Assembly: GCA_903821715.1 (NCBI GenBank)
Contig: CAIJMB010000004.1
Coordinates: 1 to 33,263, forward strand
Length of the DNA stretch: 33,263 nucleotides
Reading direction: 5' to 3'
Source of the DNA: an uncultured Flavobacteriales bacterium
Lineage (GTDB): Bacteria; Bacteroidota; Bacteroidia; Flavobacteriales; Schleiferiaceae
Shown here: piece after piece, positions 17,449 through 25,007 of the stretch
Numbering within the stretch: position 1 is the first letter of the stretch
How the letters are laid out: each line of letters begins with the position of its first letter
Program-made: the position numbers and the translations under genes
Notes under the pieces: model-generated
The model's database searches: none
What the model was told of the DNA's origin: nothing
Seen by the model: only the letters and a program-made list of their open reading frames with translations

Positions 17449-18771
17449 TCAACGGAATTTAGCTTTCATGAACCACTGGTCGTTCAGTGTAACGCCAACG
17501 AAGGCGCGAAGATATTGTTCACGGACGAGACCATTTTGGATACTACCCAATTGCCCGGCACTCAGCCCGAGGTGTAGCGTCGAAACTTTAACGTCTCCAG
17601 GAATAAAACTACGTCCACCAACCGGCATTGCCAACCCAAAGTTGGCGTTCCATCCGGTGACTTCGGTACCATTGAGCACCAGTCCAAATCGGTCGCTGCG
17701 AAACGCGGCGATGTACTGAATCTGACTCCAATAGGACGTCAGACGTCGGTTCGAAAAGGCAAGCATCGGAACCACCGAGGCGTTCGCTACCCACGTCGAT
17801 GTCGGCTGTTGGTAGGCCCCAGGAACTACTGAACCAAAATCCCGTTGCTGTTCCAAATTAATTTGCTCGTAGTGTACGGCAAGCGACCATGCGGGCAGCA
17901 TGGCATTCTTGCGGTTCCGCACCCACCTCAATCCGTATCCAAGACGCGAACCAAGCACAATACTACCCGATGTAGCCGCTCGAGATTGCACGGTATCCAG
18001 CGGAAGTTCGGTTCCCGCAGCGTTCGTATTGAAACTGTAAAGGCTGTAATCTTGCGTAGCCTGAAGTGAGGCGGTGGGTTCGTACTGAATTCCGGCGGTA
18101 ACCTCTTGATCGCCAAACGGCAGAATAAGTTGGCCACCAAACTGCCAGCGCCAGTCGCTTACCGAGACGTGCTCCACCTCTCCAACGTAGTCGTAGCGGG
18201 CATTGGTGAAGTAGAGTTTATTGCTGCGCTCGGCCGTACCGAATAGGTAGCGAGTAGTCGCACCCATCGAGATGTATTTAATGGGCATCCACGACCACGA
18301 AATCGCAGTGGCGTTCAAGCCTCCGCGACCCGTGTAGCGGCGGTACCAGTCACCAAAAGATGAATCTGTTCCGCCTGTTTGAAGGTCGTAGCCCACTGAG
18401 GTGTACGGGCGCAGTGAGCCTGCCAAGGCCATACCCTTACCGAGAGGGACGCCAATTCCGAAATGATTGAAGCCGCCTGTCTGATTGAGCACAATTTTAC
18501 TTGCATTGGATTGACGAATTCCAGACCACTGGCCCCCGAGGTCCAGCGTGGTGTATTTAAGCGCCGAAAGGGCTGCAGGTTGGTCCGGATTGACGTACCA
18601 CGGATTGCGGTCTGCGGAACTCGCGCCGCCAAGAAGTTGCTGGTAAGCGTTGGCTTGGGCGGCGAACCAGCCCGTTCCGAACAGTGAGTACGGACTGACG
18701 GACTGCTGTTGTGCACTCAAGCTCAGGACCGTAGCGAGCATTAGGGCAGTGAGGAAGCGTGGCGTATTCAT
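17449..18771 (-). CDS. Outer-membrane beta-barrel protein (SPYSxFGxG family, FadL/OmpP1-like)
   Basis: The ATG at 18771 overlaps the coaX stop (ATGA) and gives 440 residues with a clean signal peptide (MNTPRFLTALMLATVLSLSAQ). The mature N-terminus has the motif SVSPYSLFGTG and, soon after, YQQLLGGASSADRNPWYVNPDQPA. This is the pattern of a Bacteroidota barrel family whose members start SxYSxFGxG with a GG-A and NP segment. The rest alternates polar and hydrophobic residues in barrel fashion and ends in a strand with a terminal KAKFR. Substrate or role is unknown; FadL-like transport is only a structural analogy. It is second in the coaX-led envelope operon. Confidence 0.85.
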   Translation of the reverse strand: MNTPRFLTALMLATVLSLSAQQQSVSPYSLFGTGWFAAQANAYQQLLGGASSADRNPWYVNPDQPAALSALKYTTLDLGGQWSGIRQSNASKIVLNQTGGFNHFGIGVPLGKGMALAGSLRPYTSVGYDLQTGGTDSSFGDWYRRYTGRGGLNATAISWSWMPIKYISMGATTRYLFGTAERSNKLYFTNARYDYVGEVEHVSVSDWRWQFGGQLILPFGDQEVTAGIQYEPTASLQATQDYSLYSFNTNAAGTELPLDTVQSRAATSGSIVLGSRLGYGLRWVRNRKNAMLPAWSLAVHYEQINLEQQRDFGSVVPGAYQQPTSTWVANASVVPMLAFSNRRLTSYWSQIQYIAAFRSDRFGLVLNGTEVTGWNANFGLAMPVGGRSFIPGDVKVSTLHLGLSAGQLGSIQNGLVREQYLRAFVGVTLNDQWFMKAKFR

Positions 18772-19451
18772 TCTTGTGCAAGGGCCCAGAGTCCTCTGGC
18801 AACCCAATTTTCGTCGGCAAAGATGCCCTTTTTCAAATGATTGACAAAAGTTGGGCCATCTCCACCCGTGACGAGGACAGTTAAATTTGGATTAATTCTT
18901 TCGAAGCGTTCGATTTCTGCGTTGATTTCGTCCACCATCCCTTGCGCCGCACCTCGGCGCATGCTTTGTGCCGTCGTGTGGGTTCGGGGGTCGGAACCGA
19001 GTTCAACAATCGCCTCCAGATCCGGGAGGCTCCCGGTGTGCTTGTGCATCGCCTTCAGCCGACTGGACCACCCAGGGGCTATCGATCCGCCTTGAAAGCG
19101 GCCGTCTTGCGCGAGGTAGCTGTAGGTTAGGCAGGTTCCGAGTGAAATGAGAAGTAATGGCAGATCAGGGTAATGCGTCCGGGCTCCTTCGATCGCCGCA
19201 AGGCGGTCCACCCCCACGGATTCTGAATAATCTACTGCAAAACTCCAGTTCGCCCGAGAAGTGACGACTGTTCCAATGTTCCAATGCCACCCCGCGGAAT
19301 CGCAAATAAAAATTGAGTCGTCACGCGTATTAAGCCACGCTTCACAATCTACTTGCGCTGCACGTGGCCAGGTTTGCTGGTGTTGAACACTTCCGTCTTG
19401 ATTGAAAATCAATACTTTGATGCGTGTGTTGCCGGCGTCTACAGAAATCAT
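18768..19451 (-). CDS. coaX: Type III pantothenate kinase CoaX (atypical phosphate-2 motif)
   Basis: CoaX phosphorylates pantothenate in the first committed step of CoA synthesis. The 227-residue protein has the ASKHA-fold N-terminal loop DAGNTRIK (Asp5), the pantothenate-site motif SVGVDRLAAIEGA (Gly80 to Arg83), GGSIAPGWSSRLKAMHKHTGSLP (about 121-143) and a C-terminal VLVTGGDG segment. The second phosphate loop, usually Asp-x-Gly-Thr followed by Thr-x-Asp, reads ISLGTCLTYSY, with Ser103 and Ser111 where Asp residues are expected. Family membership is clear; full activity is less certain. It leads the envelope operon from a TACCTTTG promoter 10 nt upstream, divergent from tRNA-Phe. Confidence 0.88.
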   Translation of the reverse strand: MISVDAGNTRIKVLIFNQDGSVQHQQTWPRAAQVDCEAWLNTRDDSIFICDSAGWHWNIGTVVTSRANWSFAVDYSESVGVDRLAAIEGARTHYPDLPLLLISLGTCLTYSYLAQDGRFQGGSIAPGWSSRLKAMHKHTGSLPDLEAIVELGSDPRTHTTAQSMRRGAAQGMVDEINAEIERFERINPNLTVLVTGGDGPTFVNHLKKGIFADENWVARGLWALAQE

Positions 19452-19461
19452 GGGAGTGAAG

Positions 19462-19469
19462 CAAAGGTA
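19462..19469 (-). promoter_or_regulatory. Bacteroidota -7 promoter element (TACCTTTG) for coaX operon
   Basis: The reverse strand reads TACCTTTG, an exact TAnnTTTG match, 10 nt before the coaX ATG. Together with the forward element at 19486 it forms the inverted repeat GCAAAGGTA-N16-TACCTTTGC. Confidence 0.65.
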
Positions 19470-19485
19470 TTTCGAATTTGCGCAT

Positions 19486-19493
19486 TACCTTTG
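19486..19493 (+). promoter_or_regulatory. Bacteroidota -7 promoter element (TACCTTTG) for tRNA-Phe
   Basis: This exact TAnnTTTG match ends 13 nt before the tRNA-Phe 5' end, leaving a leader of only several bases. It is divergent to the coaX promoter element 16 nt upstream. Confidence 0.65.
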
Positions 19494-19506
19494 CGCTCCC
19501 GATTTT

Positions 19507-19582
19507 GGTTCGGTAGCTCAGTTGGTAGAGCAATGGACTGAAAATCCATGTGTCGACGGTTCGATTCCGCCCCGAACCACCA
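19507..19582 (+). tRNA. tRNA-Phe (anticodon GAA)
   Basis: The 76-nt cloverleaf has a perfect 7-bp acceptor stem (GGTTCGG with CCGAACC), D-loop AGCTCAGTTGGTAGAGC and anticodon stem ATGGA/TCCAT enclosing CTGAAAA, so the anticodon is GAA at 19540-19542. The T arm contains GGTTCGATTCC. The CCA end is encoded at 19580-19582. It stands alone, with its own promoter and a terminator directly after. Confidence 0.98.
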
Positions 19583-19590
19583 AAATCGCA

Positions 19591-19620
19591 AAGCCCCTCA
19601 GTTTTCTGTGGGGCTTTTTT
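19591..19620 (+). terminator. Rho-independent terminator of tRNA-Phe
   Basis: AAGCCCC at 19591-19597 pairs with GGGGCTT at 19610-19616 and is followed by a run of Ts to 19620. It begins eight bases after the tRNA CCA end. Confidence 0.85.
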
Positions 19621-19643
19621 ACTTCTGAGCCTTTGGCGAAGCG

Positions 19644-19651
19644 TACCTTTG
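19644..19651 (+). promoter_or_regulatory. Bacteroidota -7 promoter element (TACCTTTG), 4 nt from an ATG
   Basis: This exact TAnnTTTG match is followed by GCGC and the ATG at 19656. With a start point about four bases after the element, the transcript would be leaderless. It lies just downstream of the tRNA terminator. Confidence 0.6.
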
Positions 19652-19655
19652 GCGC

Positions 19656-19934
19656 ATGGCTACCCAGCTAAAATGCACCCACTGCGGCGATTGGGGCGAG
19701 GACCCAACTGGCTGCCCCTCGTGCGGCACTCCGCGCAACGTACACAGCACCTTTGCCAACCAAGGCAATCCGGAACGATTTAAAGCATTTGAAATGCCTG
19801 CGATGCAATGGAATACTGACCCCAAGATCCCCACATGGAAGCGAAGCATCATCAACACCGGCAAGGCACTGAATTGGATGGTGCTCGCCGTGGGTGGCGC
19901 CATAGCCTGGATGGCATACTGGGTAGCGGTATAA
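19656..19934 (+). CDS. Small zinc-ribbon protein with a C-terminal membrane anchor
   Basis: The gene encodes 92 residues. The N-terminus is a zinc ribbon with two CxxC knuckles: CTHC at 7-10 and CPSC at 20-23, the second followed by GTPRNVHS. A polar middle region follows (about 30-65). The C-terminus is one hydrophobic helix (about 72-90, LNWMVLAVGGAIAWMAYWV) ending four residues or fewer from the stop, as in a tail anchor. No enzymatic motif is visible and I cannot name a family. It starts four bases after a promoter element. The next gene begins inside or directly at its stop codon, suggesting coupled expression. Confidence 0.75.
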   Translation: MATQLKCTHCGDWGEDPTGCPSCGTPRNVHSTFANQGNPERFKAFEMPAMQWNTDPKIPTWKRSIINTGKALNWMVLAVGGAIAWMAYWVAV

Positions 19935-20263
19935 ACCCGCTGGCCCTGATTGCCTTGGGCGCATTCGTGGCGCATCAGGGATTCATTGCGGCAGACGTGC
20001 ATCTAACCATGGCAGATTCCCATCTGGACCCGTTGTGCACGGTACCGGTGGCTTTAGGAATACCGAGCATCCTTGCACGAAGAATTCAACCTGATTTTAT
20101 GCTAACATGGTGGGCGGTAGCGTGTTTTACCGCGGCACTTGCTGTCGCTTTTGAAGTATGGATTCCCAACGTTGACACTCGTTTCACTGCAGATCCGATA
20201 GACGTCCTTGCCTACTTCACCGGTGCAGGAATTTGGCGTTTTGTTGAACCTCTCGGTCGATAA
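19835..20263 (+). CDS. Small multi-spanning membrane protein of the family often labelled magnesium citrate secondary transporter
   Basis: The recognisable core runs from about 19931 to the stop: INPLALIALGAFVAHQGF, SHLDPLCTVPVALGIPSIL, a central helix WWAVACFTAALAVAFEVWIPN, then TADPIDVLAYFTGAGIW. This matches my memory of a short Bacteroidota membrane family with that label; direct evidence for transport is, to my knowledge, lacking. The coordinates given use the only ATG upstream of the core, but the first 32 residues are a polar shadow of the preceding gene. Translation more likely starts near 19931, where an ATA overlaps the previous stop (ATAA), or at TTG 19955 or GTG 19967. The core has three to four membrane segments. 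Confidence 0.65.
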   Translation: MEAKHHQHRQGTELDGARRGWRHSLDGILGSGINPLALIALGAFVAHQGFIAADVHLTMADSHLDPLCTVPVALGIPSILARRIQPDFMLTWWAVACFTAALAVAFEVWIPNVDTRFTADPIDVLAYFTGAGIWRFVEPLGR

Positions 20264-20276
20264 GCGGTTACTTTTG
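20244..20276 (+). promoter_or_regulatory. Promoter for the HMG-CoA reductase operon: TTG-N22-TACTTTTG
   Basis: TTG at 20244-20246 and TACTTTTG at 20269-20276 are separated by 22 nt, within the flavobacterial TTG-N17-23-TAnnTTTG pattern. The element ends 15 nt before the ATG at 20292. It overlaps the end of the preceding gene. Confidence 0.65.
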
Positions 20277-20291
20277 CATTAAACCTTAGAC

Positions 20292-21644
20292 ATGAAGCGT
20301 AGCAACCTCCAAATTCGTGGCTTTTCGAAGTTGAGTAAGTCCGCCAAAATAACCTGGCTGACCGAGCAGCACCTGAGCAACCCCGAGCAGGGTCAGGCCC
20401 TCATCGCTTCGTACAACCACGGCGACGAAAGCGTTCAAAAGCGCCACGATGAATTCATCGAAAACACCGTCGCCAACTACTTTCTGCCGCTGGGGGTAGC
20501 TCCCAACTTTTTGATTAACGGTCAGGTATACACGGTTCCGATGGCCATCGAAGAAAGTTCAGTGGTCGCTGCCGCTGCCAAATCCGCACAGTTCTGGATG
20601 GACCGCGGCGGATTCGTTTCTACGGTTCTGTCGACGACCAAAATTGGGCACATTCACTTCACCTTCACTGGCGACGCCTCAGCCCTCACCACCTTGGTCG
20701 CGCGCATTCAGCCTGAATTGCTCGCAGCTACAGAAGGCATTACCTCCAACATGCGTGCGCGCGGCGGAGGCATCTTGAGCATCGAGCTCAAGAACCGCCG
20801 CACGGCCATGGACGACTACTTTCAGCTCGAAGTCCGCTTTGAAACCCGTGATTCGATGGGGGCTAACTTCATCAATTCCTGCCTCGAAGAGATGGCCAAG
20901 GTGCTCCGCCTCGAAGCGGCCACCGACGCCGGCACGGCCAGTGGCGACCTCGAAGTAGTAATGTGCATTTTGAGCAACTACACCCCCGAGTGCATTGTGC
21001 GGTCCGAAGTCCGCTGCGCCCTCGAAGATTTGGACGACGGCTCTGGTATCGACGTCCATGAATTTGCCCGTAAGTTTCAGCGTGCGGTGCGCATTGCTGA
21101 AGTGGAACCGTACCGTGCTGCCACCCACAACAAAGGCATCATGAACGGCATTGACGCCGTCGTGCTCGCCACCGGCAACGACTTCAGGGCCGTAGAAGCG
21201 GCGTGCCATACCTACGCCTCGCGAGATGGCCAGTACCGCTCACTTACGCACTGCTCCGTGGACAACGGCGAGTTCCGTTTTTGGATCGAGGTTCCGCTCT
21301 CACTCGGAACCGTCGGTGGACTGACCAAACTGCACCCTTTAGTGCAGCTCTCCCTCGAAGCACTTGGGAACCCCGGAGCAGAAGAACTCATGGGCATCAT
21401 CGCCGCCTCGGGACTGGCACAGAATTTTGCGGCACTTCGGGCGCTCACGACCACGGGCATTCAAAAGGGCCACATGAAGATGCACTTGCTCAACATCCTC
21501 AACCAGCTTGAGGCCACTGATGCCGAAAAAGCAGAATTGACGGCGTTTTTTGCCGACAAGGTTCCGCACCACGCCGAAGTGGTCGCTGCGTTTTGCAGGT
21601 TGCGCGGAATCCCGGTTCCGGCCGCTGAAGGCGTCGCGCGATGA
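20292..21644 (+). CDS. Hydroxymethylglutaryl-CoA reductase, class II
   Basis: HMG-CoA reductase interconverts HMG-CoA and mevalonate. The 450-residue protein is of the class II type, shorter than class I and without membrane domain. Catalytic landmarks are all present: Glu87/Glu88 in PMAIEESSVVAA, the DSMGAN segment at 187-192, Lys281 in HNKGIMNGIDA, Asp297 in ATGNDFRA and His394 in KGHMKMH. Class II enzymes are often annotated as degradative, but in Flavobacteriia they serve mevalonate-based isoprenoid synthesis. Here the next gene, overlapping by ATGA, is a GHMP kinase related to mevalonate kinases, which supports a biosynthetic role. Confidence 0.95.
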   Translation: MKRSNLQIRGFSKLSKSAKITWLTEQHLSNPEQGQALIASYNHGDESVQKRHDEFIENTVANYFLPLGVAPNFLINGQVYTVPMAIEESSVVAAAAKSAQFWMDRGGFVSTVLSTTKIGHIHFTFTGDASALTTLVARIQPELLAATEGITSNMRARGGGILSIELKNRRTAMDDYFQLEVRFETRDSMGANFINSCLEEMAKVLRLEAATDAGTASGDLEVVMCILSNYTPECIVRSEVRCALEDLDDGSGIDVHEFARKFQRAVRIAEVEPYRAATHNKGIMNGIDAVVLATGNDFRAVEAACHTYASRDGQYRSLTHCSVDNGEFRFWIEVPLSLGTVGGLTKLHPLVQLSLEALGNPGAEELMGIIAASGLAQNFAALRALTTTGIQKGHMKMHLLNILNQLEATDAEKAELTAFFADKVPHHAEVVAAFCRLRGIPVPAAEGVAR

Positions 21645-22495
21645 GCCGATGGTGGAGCGCAGGTAAGCTGCTGCTGAGCGGCGAATACTGGGTGCTCCAC
21701 GGCGCTGAATCGCTTGCGGTTCCGACTCAAAAGGGTCAGTCACTTGAATTTCAAGACACCAACAGTCCCCTCAAGTGGACGGCCCTAGATGTTCATGGGA
21801 ATGCGTGGCTCGACGCCGAGGCATTGACCGACGCACACCTCGCGAAGTTGCTCGAAGCAGCGCGGAATTTGGGCGGAAGCGTGCCATCCCACGGGCACGT
21901 CACCACCCGACTTGAGTTTGAACGCAGTTGGGGCTGGGGATCGTCCTCAACCCTCACCGACTTGATCGCGCAGTGGACCGGCGTGGACGCCATGGCGCTC
22001 CACTTTGCCACATCCAAAGGGTCCGGATTCGATGTGGCGAGTGCCCGTGCAGACGGGGCGCTCATGTACCGCAAGACGGGCGAAGATTCCGCCGAATGGC
22101 ACAACGTAGCGTCAGGCCACTGGCCCACAGCGCACTTTGGACTCGTCTACCTCGGCGCGAAGCAAGACAGCCAAGTCGAGGTGGCCAAAGCGAGGCGCCT
22201 GCCGCTTCGCGATGAAATTGAAGCCATTAGTCGCCTCAGCCACCAACTCGCAGCGGGACAGACGGCAGAGGAATGGGCCTCGACCGCCAAAGAGCTTGAA
22301 GCACGCACGGCGGAGTGGATCGCCACCCCTCAAGTGCAGGACCGCTTTCCCGACGCTCCCGCGACGCTGAAGAGCTTAGGCGCATGGGGAGGGGACTTTG
22401 CCCTCGCCATCTGCCCCGACCCCGAAGATTTGGCGTATTTTTCACGAAAGGGATTGTTTACCCTGCCATGGTCCGACTGCGTACACTTACCGTAG
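21641..22495 (+). CDS. GHMP kinase, GYDIA type (mevalonate-pathway associated)
   Basis: This 284-residue kinase opens with the mevalonate-kinase-like motif SAGKLLLSGEYWVLHGA (6-22). It has the GHMP ATP loop as WGWGSSSTLTD (about 96-106) and a GSGFDVASA segment (about 126-134), which corresponds to the GYDIA signature that names a Bacteroidota GHMP family. The C-terminal motif 3 is replaced by LGAWGGDFAL. GHMP kinases phosphorylate small metabolites such as mevalonate, phosphomevalonate or galactose; the exact substrate is not readable from sequence. Coupling by ATGA to HMG-CoA reductase makes a mevalonate-pathway substrate likely. Its last 28 bases overlap the start of the next gene. Confidence 0.88.
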   Translation: MSRWWSAGKLLLSGEYWVLHGAESLAVPTQKGQSLEFQDTNSPLKWTALDVHGNAWLDAEALTDAHLAKLLEAARNLGGSVPSHGHVTTRLEFERSWGWGSSSTLTDLIAQWTGVDAMALHFATSKGSGFDVASARADGALMYRKTGEDSAEWHNVASGHWPTAHFGLVYLGAKQDSQVEVAKARRLPLRDEIEAISRLSHQLAAGQTAEEWASTAKELEARTAEWIATPQVQDRFPDAPATLKSLGAWGGDFALAICPDPEDLAYFSRKGLFTLPWSDCVHLP

Positions 22496-24659
22496 CACTG
22501 CTGCTCCTTTGGGGGCTTGCAGCTCAGGCTGCCCACCTGGTGGGCGGAGAGCTGACCTATACCTGCCTCGGAAACAACCAGTACCAGATCAAACTGGTGG
22601 TGTACCGCGACTGCAACTCAACCGGTGCGCAGCTCGACCCAACCGTATCGATTGGCATTTACGACGGAATCCAAAACCTTCTGATCCACAACCTTCAGGT
22701 AAACAAGGGGCCGACGATTGGTGTGCCCGCCAATACGGGGAACCCCTGCCTTCAGGCTCCGCCCAATATCTGCACAGAGTACGCGACCTACACGACCGTC
22801 GTACAGCTCCCGCAGCGCACGAACGGCTACGTGATCACATGGCAGCGCTGCTGCCGCAATGCAACAATCAGCAACATACCCACTCCCGACGACTGGGGCT
22901 CGACGCTGATGGCGCGCGTGCCGCCCATGGACCAGTGCAACAACAGTCCGCAGTGGAACAGCCTGCCACCCATCGTACTGTGCAACCAAGAGACCCTTCG
23001 GATTCCGAGCATCGCCACCGACCCGACGGCGACTCGCTCTACTACCGACTCGTCAACCCGCTGCACGGAGGCGGAAAGAACAACGGGACTGGATTCAACA
23101 CCCCCGCCCCTAGCCCACCCGCACCGCCTCCCTATGTTCCAATCACCTTTTTGAACCCTACGACGCCTACGAATCCCATACCGGGAAACCCGTCCTTGAG
23201 TATTAACGGGACTACCGGAACCTTAACCGGGTTTCTCAATGTCACCGGACAGTTCGTGCTCGCTATCGAGGTTGAGGAATGGAGAAGCGGGGCGCTTTTG
23301 AACACCGTCCGCCGCGACTACCAGTTCAATGTGACCTCGTGCCAAGCGTTTATTAAGGCAGACATTGTTTCAGAAGTGGACGATCCCGAGCAGATTTGCA
23401 TTGGGGCGACGGTTCCATTTTTTCACGAGTCCATCAATGCAACAACATTTTGGTGGGATTTTGGTGATCCGAGCCGCAGCGATGACACCTCTCGCCTCGC
23501 ATTTCCGACCTGGACGTTTAGCGACACCGGTGAATTCTGGGTAACGCTTGTGGCCAATCCCGGCTGGCCCTGTGCCGACACGGACCGCGTTAAGTTCCAT
23601 ATCTACCCGCCCATCAATCCGAGTTTTACGCACGACGGCGGCCCATGCTTTGATCAGCAGCCCGTCACGTTTACCGCGTTCGGAACCTGGTTTGACGGCG
23701 CACAGTTTGATTGGACGTTTGGGGCTCCGGGCGACGCTTCACTGGCAAATTGGTCCGGCGAATTCCCGCCTCCCGTTCAGTTTCTTCAGCCCGGAACCTA
23801 CCCGGTCACCCTGCGCATTCAGTCCAAATCCTGCGACGAATCCTACCTCGATTCGGTGGTGGTTGATCCGCGACCCCGACTCGACAGTGCCATTGGGCCG
23901 TGGGTGGGCTGCGAACCCTACACGCTCGTCTTTGATGCGGGGGCATTTGCCCGCCGCACAACCTACTTCGAATGGGATTTCGGAGATGGCTCAGGGGACA
24001 CGGTGGAGTCTCCCGTGCACACCTACACGGTACCGGGCTTGTACGACGTTCGGGTGCGCATGTGGACCGAAACGGGCTGCCGCGACACGGTAGAAAAGAT
24101 CTTTCCGGGGGCTATTCGGGTGAATCCAAGGCCGGTATTGGGCATGACGATTGCGCCCAAGACGGTGTCGATTTACCAACCTTTGGTTCAGGTGCGTGCT
24201 GACTCAGTGGACGCCGACGAGCAGTTCTGGTTTGACATGGGCGATTCGTCTCTCTACGCCCAAGAGGCCTTTGTCGTGCACCTCTACCGCGATACCGGAA
24301 CCTTTGTGGTGCGCCGCATCGCCGTAAATCAGTTTGGGTGCTGGGACACCCTTGTAGACTCGGTTCGCGTCAACCCCATCTATAATGTGTGGTCGCCCAC
24401 CGCGTTTACGCCGAACGGAGACGGCGGGAACGAGGGCTTTCGGCCCGTTGCAACCGGCATTACGCAGTACCGCCTTCACATAATGGACCGGTGGGGCAAC
24501 GTGGTCTTTCGGAGTGAAAATGCGCTTGAAGAATGGAACGGACGCGTGCACAACGTTGGGGCCGAATGCCCCGAGGGTGCCTACGTGTGGTCGCTGTTTA
24601 CGCTTGATTTTGGGGATTCCCCCGTCGAGCAGCAGGGCGTCGTGCTACTTGTTCGCTAA
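22468..24659 (+). pseudogene. T9SS type B sorting domain PKD protein, interrupted by a one-base frameshift near 23022
   Basis: From the ATG at 22468 one frame gives a signal peptide (MVRLRTLTVALLLLWGLAAQA) and a typical Bacteroidota surface N-domain: AHLVGGELTYTCLGNNQYQI, VVYRDC, WQRCCRNATI, IVLCNQE and SIATD. Right after Asp, at 23020-23022, the conserved continuation PDGDSLYYRLVNPLHGG is found only in the -1 frame, which stays open to 24659. Restoring one base, most simply a C in the CCC run at 23022-23024, gives one 730-residue protein. The second part holds PKD modules (TTFWWDFGD, FEWDFGDGSGD) and a type B T9SS sorting domain (SPTAFTPNGDGGNEGF, MDRWGNVVF, CPEGAYVW). Sequencing error and genuine mutation are both possible. 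It overlaps the GHMP kinase by 28 nt. Confidence 0.85.
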
Positions 24660-25007
24660 GGCGTAGGCTGCGGCGGCAGCGCCGATGCTCAGCACCAAGG
24701 TTACCGTCACGTAACCCAAGGCCATCAGCCATGAACCCGTTTTGGCCCACTGTAGGGCTTCCCAACTAAAGGTGCTCATGGTACTGAATCCGCCGCACAC
24801 CCCCGTGGCGAGTGCAAGCTGAATCCGCGCGTCAGGATGGGGCCGCGCCATGAGGTAGCCAAGTAGTGCTGCCGCTGCGACGTTGGCCACTAGAGTGGCG
24901 GTGGAAGCGGTGAGTAGCGGGGCCTCTGCGCGCTTGAGTAGGACCGTCAATGACCAGCGAAGAAGGCTGCCGAAGGCTCCGCCCAAGGCTACGGCAAACG
25001 GATTCAT
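24645..25007 (-). CDS. crcB: Fluoride channel CrcB/Fluc
   Basis: Fluc proteins are dual-topology dimers that let fluoride leave the cell. This 120-residue protein has four membrane helices and family motifs GGAFGSLLRW (9-18), the VAN segment with Asn42, LLGYL, and TGVCGGFSTMSTF (68-80). The usual Phe-box sequence is GG-TTFSTF; here the first Phe of that box is Met77 and the preceding Thr is Ser75, while Phe80 is kept. It is the last gene of adk-obgE-PAP2-crcB, overlapping the PAP2 stop by ATGA. Its 3' end overlaps the convergent T9SS gene by 15 nt. Confidence 0.93.
   Translation of the reverse strand: MNPFAVALGGAFGSLLRWSLTVLLKRAEAPLLTASTATLVANVAAAALLGYLMARPHPDARIQLALATGVCGGFSTMSTFSWEALQWAKTGSWLMALGYVTVTLVLSIGAAAAAYALANK

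Noticed and set aside
22398..22467. A longer open frame suggesting the T9SS gene starts at 22398.
   Set aside because: Its first 208 residues are out-of-frame translation of the signal peptide and N-domain that read correctly in the other frame from 22468.
23010..23035. Programmed ribosomal frameshifting in the T9SS gene.
   Set aside because: No slippery heptamer or obvious downstream stimulatory hairpin is present, and a simple one-base loss in a C run explains the break.
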